A stretch of 41,047 nt of DNA from JANLWK01 sp031364505 (lineage in GTDB: Bacteria > Eisenbacteria > RBG-16-71-46): NCBI GenBank assembly GCA_031364505.1, contig JANLWK010000347.1, positions 1 to 41,047 on the forward strand, given 5' to 3'. Made by a program: the position numbers and the translations under genes. Below are positions 8,260 through 14,853 of the stretch, in pieces (the stretch's first letter is position 1; each line of letters begins with the position of its first letter). The notes beneath the pieces were generated by a model, which ran no database searches, had not been told where the DNA came from, and saw only the letters and a program-made list of their open reading frames with translations.

Positions 8260-9336
8260 TCAGGACGGAAGCACGTTCACGCCGGTCGCCTTGAACGAGG
8301 CGTGAACCGCGGCGCCGGGGGAGAGGCCGAGGAGCTCGGACGACTCACGCGTGATCTCGGCCGTGAGCGGCGGGCGCGTCGACAGCAGCACGCGCACGCG
8401 CTCGCCGTCCGGCGGCTCGGGGATCAGCTCCTCGACGGCCCCCCGCAGCACGTTCCGCGCGCTGCCGCCGGGAGCCTCGCGCGACAACGTGATCTCGCGC
8501 GGATGGAGCAGCAGCCGCACGCGACCGGGCCGCCCCGGATGGGGGACCGTGATCGTGCCTCCCTCCACCTGGACGCGCGCGAGTCCGCCGTCGGCCGGGC
8601 CCACGATGTCGCCCTCGAGCAGGTTCACGCCGAGGAACTCCGCGGCGTACGTCGAGCGCGGGTGGAGCAGGAACTCGAGCCGCGGCCCGCACTGGGTCAC
8701 GCGACCCTCCTCGAGCACCGCGATGCGCTCGCCGAACACCAGCGCCTCAGTGGGTTGATGCGTCACGAACAGTGTCGCGCACGGGAGCCCCGCGAGCAGG
8801 CGGCGCAGCTCGCCCCGCACGGCGCGCCGGGTCTGGAGATCGAGCGCGGCGAGCGGCTCGTCGAGCAGCAGCACCAGCGGCTCGAGGACGAGGGCGCGCG
8901 CGAGGGCGACCCGCTGCTGCTGGCCGCCGGAGAGCTGCGATGGCCGGCGCCCGGCCAGGTCCCGCAGGTCGAATCGCGTGAGCGCCTCATCGAGCCGGGC
9001 GCGCCGCGCCGCGCGTGACCCGTGCGCCGGTCCGAGTCCGAAGCCGACGTTGTCGCGCACGCTCAGGTGGGGAAACAACGCGTAGTCCTGGGCGACGTAT
9101 CCGACGCCGCGGTCGCGCGCCGGAACGAACAGCCCCGTGGCGCGATCGGACACGCGACGCGTGCCGATGGTCACGCGGCCGTCGTCGGGCTCGATCAGGC
9201 CGGCGACGATCCGCAGCAGCGTGCTCTTGCCCGAGCCATTCTCGCCGACGAGCACGAGCACGCTCGCGGGCGGCACATCGAGTGCCGCCTCGAGCCGGAA
9301 GTCACCGAGCCGGTGACGGACGTCCAGCGCGAGCAT
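8260..9336 (-). CDS. modC: Molybdate ABC transporter ATPase
   Basis: ATP-hydrolysing subunit of a ModABC molybdate importer, 358 residues. It has Walker A GENGSGKST (31-39), Q-loop VAQDYALFPH (81-90), signature LSGGQQQR (135-142), Walker B LVLLLDEP (154-161) and switch His in LFVTHQP. The last 100 residues form a TOBE/Mop-type domain ending SPGAAVHASFKATGVNVLPS, which is typical of ModC and separates it from sulfate or sugar ATPases only moderately well; the adjacent ModB settles the call. Its start overlaps the end of modB by 35 bp, implying coupled translation. The substrate-binding gene modA is not here but about 24 kb away. Confidence 0.9.
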   Translation of the reverse strand: MLALDVRHRLGDFRLEAALDVPPASVLVLVGENGSGKSTLLRIVAGLIEPDDGRVTIGTRRVSDRATGLFVPARDRGVGYVAQDYALFPHLSVRDNVGFGLGPAHGSRAARRARLDEALTRFDLRDLAGRRPSQLSGGQQQRVALARALVLEPLVLLLDEPLAALDLQTRRAVRGELRRLLAGLPCATLFVTHQPTEALVFGERIAVLEEGRVTQCGPRLEFLLHPRSTYAAEFLGVNLLEGDIVGPADGGLARVQVEGGTITVPHPGRPGRVRLLLHPREITLSREAPGGSARNVLRGAVEELIPEPPDGERVRVLLSTRPPLTAEITRESSELLGLSPGAAVHASFKATGVNVLPS

Positions 9337-10165
9337 GAGGGAGCGAGAACACGGTGGCGGCCGGTCCGAGGCGCAGCGCGAACAGCAGCGCGACGGACAT
9401 GAACAGCAGCAGGATCGCGAGCACGAAGGCGCGGTCGATGTCGGACTGCAGCGCCACGTACACGGCGAGCGGCATCGTCTGGGTCGTGCCCGGCAGATTG
9501 CCGGCGAACGTGATCGTGGCGCCGAATTCGCCGAGCGCGCGCGCGGCGGCGAGTGCGAGCCCGGCGCGTATCGAGGGCCACGCGAGCGGCAGGATGACGC
9601 GGACGAGCGTCGCGCCCTCGGAGGCGCGCAGCGTCGCGGCGGCGTCGATCAGGCGGCGGTCGACGCCGGCGATGCCGGCGCGCGCGGGGGTGACGAAGAA
9701 CGGCGCCGCCATGAACGTCTGGGCCACGATCACCGCGGGCAGCGTGAACGGCAGCGAGACCCCGATGGAGGCGAGCGCGCCGCCCGCGAGACCGGCGCGG
9801 CCGAACGCCATGAGCAGTGCGAAGCCCGCGACGGTGGGGGGCAGCACCATGGGCAGATCGATCATGACCTCCACCGCGCGCTTGCCGCGGAACTCGCGCG
9901 TCGCGAGCAGGTAGGCGGCCGGGAGCCCGAGGATCGCGACGAGCGCGGTGGATGCGAGCGTGGTGAGCAGGCTGAGCCGGAGCGCCGCGAGGACGCCCGG
10001 ATCCCCGGCGCGGCGCAGGATCTCGGGGGGCGGGACGCGCGCGAGCAGTCCCACGACCGGGAGGCCGAGCAGCAGCACCAGCAGGCCCAGCGCGACGGCC
10101 GACACGACGGGAAGGAGGGGCGGCCCCGGGCGCGAGGGTGCTGCGGGGGCATGCGGATCGGTCAT
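9302..10165 (-). CDS. modB: Molybdate ABC transporter permease
   Basis: Inner-membrane permease of about 287 residues with roughly six hydrophobic segments. It carries the cytoplasmic EAA-type loop that contacts ModC (IDAAATLRASEGATLVRVILPLAWPSI) and the stretch ALGEFGATITFAGNLPGTTQTMPLAVY, which is strongly characteristic of ModB. The N-terminal 20 residues are Pro-rich and cytoplasmic. I chose the ATG at 10165 (MTDPHAPAA); ATGs at 10174 and 10210 are also in frame and none has a good ribosome site, so the start is uncertain. It precedes and overlaps modC. Confidence 0.9.
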   Translation of the reverse strand: MTDPHAPAAPSRPGPPLLPVVSAVALGLLVLLLGLPVVGLLARVPPPEILRRAGDPGVLAALRLSLLTTLASTALVAILGLPAAYLLATREFRGKRAVEVMIDLPMVLPPTVAGFALLMAFGRAGLAGGALASIGVSLPFTLPAVIVAQTFMAAPFFVTPARAGIAGVDRRLIDAAATLRASEGATLVRVILPLAWPSIRAGLALAAARALGEFGATITFAGNLPGTTQTMPLAVYVALQSDIDRAFVLAILLLFMSVALLFALRLGPAATVFSLPHARAGRPSPAR

Positions 10166-10210
10166 TGGACCCATGGGGGCCAATGTAGGAGGCGGAATCC
10201 CTTCACTCAA

Positions 10211-10250
10211 GCGAGCCTTGGCGAGCCTTGGCGGGCCCTTGGCGGGCCCA
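10211..10250. repeat. Short tandem repeat, four units of 10-11 bp
   Basis: Two exact units GCGAGCCTTG are followed by two diverged units GCGGGCCCTT-G in the gap between divergent modB and the histidine phosphatase gene. It may be slippage only; no function is evident. Confidence 0.6.
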
Positions 10251-10288
10251 CTGGCGCGCGAGGCGCGTGGGGGTTAGCGTTGCCGCGC

Positions 10289-10978
10289 ATGAAACGCGTG
10301 ACGGTGATGCTCGCCGGACTCCTGATGCTCGCGGCCGCGGCGGACCGCCCGGCGCCCCCGCCGGCCGGCAACGGCACGCTCTACCTGTATTTCATCCGCC
10401 ACGGCTCCTACATCGCCGAGAGCGAGGTCGACGAGCGCGTCGGCAACCGGCTGGACGAAGTCGGCCGCACGCAGGCCCGCGATATCGCGCAGCGGCTCAT
10501 GGACCTGCCGGTTCGGCTCGACACCCTCGTCAGCAGCGACTTCACGCGGGCGCGCGAAACGGCCGATATCATCGGGGGGATCCTGCGCCGCGGGGTCGGG
10601 CGGGACAGCCTGATTCGCGAGTGCACCCCCGAATCGGACCGGGCGGACCTCGAGTCGAAGCACCCACGGAAGGAGACCGACGCGTGCGAACGACAGCTTC
10701 AGGCCGCCTGGGCGCGGTACGTGAAACCGTCTCCCGGGCGCGACCGGCACGTGGTCCTCGTCTGTCACGGCAACGTGATCCGCTGGTTCGTGATGCGCGC
10801 CCTCGGCGCGCCCTCGCGGCGCTGGGCGAGCATGGAGATCGCGAACGCCTCGCTCACGATCATGCAGGTGCGCTCGGACGGAACGACACGCCTGGTGATG
10901 TTCAACGACATCGGGCACCTGCCGGTCGCCGCGCAGACCTGGACCGGGCGCGGTGCCGGATGGGGGCGGCGGCGCTAG
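10289..10978 (+). CDS. Secreted histidine phosphatase (phosphoglycerate-mutase fold)
   Basis: About 229 residues with an N-terminal signal peptide or anchor (KRVTVMLAGLLMLAAAADR) and a histidine-phosphatase domain. The catalytic RHG motif is FIRHGSY with His38 as phospho-acceptor; a second catalytic His160 lies in LVCHGNVIRWF. The VSSDFTRARETADII segment is the usual phosphate-pocket Arg helix. Spacing and the CHGNVIRW sequence resemble PGAM5-type protein phosphatases more than glycolytic mutases, but the substrate cannot be told. Its last 19 bp overlap the next gene, suggesting co-transcription. Confidence 0.85.
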   Translation: MKRVTVMLAGLLMLAAAADRPAPPPAGNGTLYLYFIRHGSYIAESEVDERVGNRLDEVGRTQARDIAQRLMDLPVRLDTLVSSDFTRARETADIIGGILRRGVGRDSLIRECTPESDRADLESKHPRKETDACERQLQAAWARYVKPSPGRDRHVVLVCHGNVIRWFVMRALGAPSRRWASMEIANASLTIMQVRSDGTTRLVMFNDIGHLPVAAQTWTGRGAGWGRRR

Positions 10979-11646
10979 TCTTCGCGGTGGCGCTCGTGGC
11001 CGGCACGCTCGTCATGGCCGCCGGTTCAGCCGCCCAGACCCCATCGCCCCTCCGCTCGTTCACATGCGCCCCAATCGAGGGGTTGCGCGCCGACAGCGTC
11101 GCTCGCGGGGAATTCCTCGACGCGTTCGACCGCGCGCTCTCCGAGCACACGCTGATGGTGACCGGGACGGCACGTGGCGAGTCGCGGGTGACGCCGTTCG
11201 AGACGCGGTTCCGACTCGGCGTCGAGGGTGAAGCGGGCGCGTGGTCCATGCGCCTCGTCGTGATGCTGCCGCCCATGGCCGCCACCACGCGCGAGGAGGT
11301 GGTCCGCGAGGGTCGCCGCGTCGTGCGGCGGTCGGTGACGAAGTCGAATCCGCACAAACGCCGTTCGCGGCGCATCGGCCTCTCGATGGTGATCCAGTCG
11401 CCGAGCGAGCGCATGGCCGGCAGTGAGCCCGAGGCCATGCTGACGTCGATCGCGTTTCCGGCGCCCCCGGCGCCTGAGGGCACCCAGCTGCTGCCCGCGC
11501 CCGGTGGCTACGAGCTGCCGTGGGCCGACGCCGGCCGCGCGGCCGGACTGCTCGCGCTCGAGGCGCTGCATCGCCGCAGCGGAGATCTGCCCCCGGCCGC
11601 GCGGGTCGACGTAACGCCGATCGTGCGCGCCGACCTCACCCCCTGA
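10960..11646 (+). CDS. Secreted protein of unknown function
   Basis: About 228 residues, starting inside the end of the phosphatase gene. It has a clear signal peptide (MGAAALVFAVALVAGTLVMAAG, cleavage near SAAQ). The mature part has no recognised motif; it includes a basic patch (RRVVRRSVTKSNPHKRRSRR) and Pro-rich stretches near the C-terminus. Overlap with the phosphatase gene and export of both products suggest a shared envelope role, which is inference. Confidence 0.7.
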   Translation: MGAAALVFAVALVAGTLVMAAGSAAQTPSPLRSFTCAPIEGLRADSVARGEFLDAFDRALSEHTLMVTGTARGESRVTPFETRFRLGVEGEAGAWSMRLVVMLPPMAATTREEVVREGRRVVRRSVTKSNPHKRRSRRIGLSMVIQSPSERMAGSEPEAMLTSIAFPAPPAPEGTQLLPAPGGYELPWADAGRAAGLLALEALHRRSGDLPPAARVDVTPIVRADLTP

Positions 11647-11747
11647 TCGCCGCGATCGTCCCGGTGAAGTCCGCGCCGGTCGCGGGCGTCCGCCCGGTCA
11701 TCGATTCGTCATGGACTCGAGGGCCGCGCGCGTCTTAGCCTGCGCGC

Positions 11748-13262
11748 ATGATCCCCATCACCCGCAGGCGGTTCCTGATCCAGAGCGGCGCGTCGGTGGC
11801 CGGAACGCTGCTCGTGTCCTCCGTGGCCGAGCAGCTGCTCGCGGCGACGAGCGCGCCGCGCACGGCCGCCGCGACCGCGGATGCGTTCCCCGGCCACCTC
11901 GTCGACGAACTGGCCACGCTGGTCGCCGAGCTCGAGCGCAAGTTCCCCCACGCCTCCGCACTGTTCGCGTCGCAGTCCGGCGTCTCGGCCAGCCGGGACC
12001 GCAATGGCAAGCGCGTCAGCGAGTCCGGCTTCCCGTCGATGGGCGTCACGCTGCGCGTGTTCGACGGCAGCGAGTTCCACGAGTCGGCCATCGGCAGCGG
12101 CGATCCCGAGGCCCTGCGTGCCGCGACGCGCGACCTGATCAAGACGGTGAGCGTCGGCAAGCAGACGTACGAGATCAAGCCGCTCGAGCCCCAGGCCCAG
12201 GCGTGGCGCACGACGATGACGATCGACCCGGCGACCGTGTCGCTCGCCGACCGCATGGCGCGCGTCGAGCAGGAGTTCGACCGCATCAACTGGAACGACC
12301 CGCGCGTCAAGGGCGCCCGCGTCGGCACCGACGTCGGCCAGACGCGGCGGATCTTCGTGTCGCGCGGGCGACGGCTCGTGAGCGACCTCACGAGCGTCAA
12401 TCACACCGTGTTCATGTTCGGATTCGACAAGGGCCATCCGGGCTTCGCCTTCGCGCGCAACGTCGGCCAGGGCGGGCTCGAACGCGGCGCCCTGACCGAC
12501 GCCCAGCTCGAGAGGATGCGCAAGGAGTTCGTCGAGTCGTTCGGCACCGAGCCGGTGCCCGCGGGCGACTACGAGGTCGTGTTCGCCCCGTCGGTATCCG
12601 GGCTGCTCGCACACGAGAGCTTCGGCCACGGCGTCGAGATGGACCAGTTCGTGAAGGACCGCGCGAAGGCGCAGGAGTTCCTGGGCAAGCCGGTCGCCGC
12701 GAAGATCGTCACCCTGCTCGACGATCCGTCGATCGCGGGGCATCGCGGCTCGTATCCGTTCGACGACGAGGGCGTGACGTCGGCGCCGACGACGATCATC
12801 AAGGACGGAGTGTTCGTCCAGCCGCTCACCGACCTCATGTCGGCCACGTTCCTCGGCACGCCGCGTACCCCGAATGGCCGCACGCAGGCGTGGGACCGGA
12901 AGGTCTACGCCCGCATGTCGAACACGTTCTTCGCCAACGGCACGTCATCGCCCGCGGAGGTGCTCGACAGCCTCAAGGACGGCCTCTACCTCGAAGGCTT
13001 CCGCAACGGCATCGAGGACCCGCAGGGCTGGGGCATCCAGTTCACGGCCTCCACCGCGCGGGAGTACAAGAACGGCAAGCCGACCGGCAAGATCTTCGCG
13101 CCCGCGACGGTGACGGGGTACGTGCCCGAGATCCTTTCCAACATCACGATGCTCGCGAACGATCTCGAACTCGAGCCCGGCACCTGCGGCAAGGGCTGGA
13201 AGGAGTTCGTTCCGGTCACGAGCGGCGGTCCCCACCTGCGCACGCGCGCGAGGGTGTCATGA
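11748..13262 (+). CDS. tldD: TldD-type metallopeptidase with Tat signal
   Basis: Metal-dependent peptidase of the TldD/PmbA (U62) family, 504 residues. The metal motif HExxxH is present as HESFGH (residues 289-294), followed by Glu297 (GVEMD), as in catalytic TldD subunits. The N-terminus carries a twin-arginine signal: TRRRFLIQSG followed by a hydrophobic stretch and SSVAEQLLAATSAP. Cytoplasmic TldD of E. coli has no such signal, so this one is probably exported folded. It overlaps the partner gene by 4 nt (ATGA). Known roles of the family include trimming of leader peptides and degradation of unfolded peptides; the substrate here is unknown. Confidence 0.9.
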   Translation: MIPITRRRFLIQSGASVAGTLLVSSVAEQLLAATSAPRTAAATADAFPGHLVDELATLVAELERKFPHASALFASQSGVSASRDRNGKRVSESGFPSMGVTLRVFDGSEFHESAIGSGDPEALRAATRDLIKTVSVGKQTYEIKPLEPQAQAWRTTMTIDPATVSLADRMARVEQEFDRINWNDPRVKGARVGTDVGQTRRIFVSRGRRLVSDLTSVNHTVFMFGFDKGHPGFAFARNVGQGGLERGALTDAQLERMRKEFVESFGTEPVPAGDYEVVFAPSVSGLLAHESFGHGVEMDQFVKDRAKAQEFLGKPVAAKIVTLLDDPSIAGHRGSYPFDDEGVTSAPTTIIKDGVFVQPLTDLMSATFLGTPRTPNGRTQAWDRKVYARMSNTFFANGTSSPAEVLDSLKDGLYLEGFRNGIEDPQGWGIQFTASTAREYKNGKPTGKIFAPATVTGYVPEILSNITMLANDLELEPGTCGKGWKEFVPVTSGGPHLRTRARVS

Positions 13263-14578
13263 CGACCACGAGCCCGACCTCACCCACGGTGGAGGCACTC
13301 CGCAAGGAGCTCGCCCGGAACAAGAGGGTCCACGCCTGGCAGCTCCGCAGCACGCGCCACGTCGGTTCGCAGACGTATCTCGTCAAGACGCAGCTCGAGT
13401 CCGAACGCCAGACGTCGGGCGAGACGCACGAGCTGACCGTGTTCGTAAAGAACGGCGAGTTGCTCGGGCGCGCGACGGCGACGCTGGACGACCAGAGCGC
13501 CGCGGCGGCGGAGCGGCGGATCGACGAATCGGTGTACATGGCGGGACTGGGAGGCGACGCGCCCTGGACGCTCCCCACGGCGGATCAATGGCCCGAGGTG
13601 CAGATCTTCGACCCGGCCCTGTCCGCCGCTCAGGCGCGCGCCACCTCCCGTGCCGTCGCCGACGCGTGGCGTGCCGAGGCGGCCGCGCATCCCGGCGTCC
13701 GGCCGTCGTCGATGGAGCTGTTCTGCGGTGAGGAGTGGACGACGCTCGAGAACTCGGCGGGGCTCGTGGCGCACGGCAGCGCCACGCGCATCTCCCTGCT
13801 CACGCTGCTGCTCGGCGAGGGCTCGAAGCCGTCAGAGCGCTACTCGTGGGTCGAGCGACGCCGCGCCAGCGATCTCGACGTGAAGGACATCGTGGGCCGC
13901 GCGGCGGAGGAGGCCCGGGATCTCACGCGCGCCGTGGTGCCGCCGTCGGGCCAGTACGGCGTGATCATCGACGCCGACGAGATCGTGGGGCTGATGGCGC
14001 CGATCGAGACCAACGCCTCGGGCGAGGGGCTGTACCAGAAGTCGTCGCGCTTCGAGGTCGGCAAGCCGCTGCCGGGTGAGGCGGCGAAGGGCGAGTCGTT
14101 CAACATGTACTCGAACGCCATCGCGCCCTACGGACTGACGAGCTACGTGTTCGACGGCAACGGCGTGGCGGGCCGGCGCGTGCAGATCGTGAAGGACGGC
14201 GTGTTCACCCAGCCGTGGGCGACCAAGCAGTTCGCCGACTACCTGCATATGACACCCACCGGCGGGTTCGCGAACCTCGAGATCCCGACGGGCAACACGC
14301 CGCTCGAGACCCTGAAGAACGGTGACGGCAAGGTGCTCTACGTGCGCTCGTTCTCATGGCTCACGCCCGACCAGCAGCGCGGCAACTTCAGCAGCGAGGT
14401 CCGCGTCGGCTACCTGTACGAGAAGGGCGTGCGAACGCCGATCAAGGGCGGCAGCGTCAGCGGCAGCGTGTTCTCGGCGCTGGGAGCCGCCCACTATGCG
14501 AAGGAGCAGGTGTTCCGCGGGGACTACCTCGGGCCGGAGGGCATTCGTTTCGACGGCCTGACGGTCTCTGGAGCCTGA
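13259..14578 (+). CDS. TldE/PmbA-type partner subunit
   Basis: Non-catalytic partner of the upstream TldD-type protein, about 439 residues. The PmbA/TldD fold is recognisable (SRFEVGKPLPGE, MYSNAIAPYGLTSYVFDGNG, VAGRRVQIVKDGVFTQPWATKQFADYLHM, GGFANLEIPTG). No HExxxH motif is present, as expected for TldE. Unlike its partner it has no signal peptide: it begins MTTTSPTSPTVEALRKELAR. The start codon overlaps the tldD stop, so the two are translationally coupled and presumably form a 1:1 complex. A candidate terminator lies 40 bp after the stop. Confidence 0.87.
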   Translation: MTTTSPTSPTVEALRKELARNKRVHAWQLRSTRHVGSQTYLVKTQLESERQTSGETHELTVFVKNGELLGRATATLDDQSAAAAERRIDESVYMAGLGGDAPWTLPTADQWPEVQIFDPALSAAQARATSRAVADAWRAEAAAHPGVRPSSMELFCGEEWTTLENSAGLVAHGSATRISLLTLLLGEGSKPSERYSWVERRRASDLDVKDIVGRAAEEARDLTRAVVPPSGQYGVIIDADEIVGLMAPIETNASGEGLYQKSSRFEVGKPLPGEAAKGESFNMYSNAIAPYGLTSYVFDGNGVAGRRVQIVKDGVFTQPWATKQFADYLHMTPTGGFANLEIPTGNTPLETLKNGDGKVLYVRSFSWLTPDQQRGNFSSEVRVGYLYEKGVRTPIKGGSVSGSVFSALGAAHYAKEQVFRGDYLGPEGIRFDGLTVSGA

Positions 14579-14618
14579 TGGGGAGCCTGATCAGGAATAC
14601 CTGATCGACGGTTCGCTA

Positions 14619-14641
14619 CGAGCCGGCCACGGCTCGGATTT
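14619..14641 (+). terminator. Candidate terminator after the tldD/tldE pair
   Basis: Perfect hairpin CGAGCCG-GCCA-CGGCTCG followed by GATTT. The stem is short and the T-run weak. The remaining bases to 14853 contain no further gene that I can see, only the ribosome site of the next one. Confidence 0.45.
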
Positions 14642-14853
14642 GGTCGCCACGCCTCCTGCCGCCCGGCGCGATCCCACGCATTCCCAGCGGTTTCCGGCCC
14701 GCCCGGCAAGGCCCGCGTCTTGCAATCTCCCGGGCATCGCCCGGAATCCATCCGTTTCCACGCGGGCACACGGCGTGGATCCGACCTGATCGTCTGCGTG
14801 ACACCGGCGGCCCACCAGGGGCATCGCCCGGAGCGTCCTCAAAGGAGCGTGAC

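Noticed and set aside
14586..14595. CCTGATCAGG as a second site for the molybdate regulator
   Set aside because: A 10-bp palindrome recurs by chance in 41 kb and the neighbouring genes have no molybdate link.
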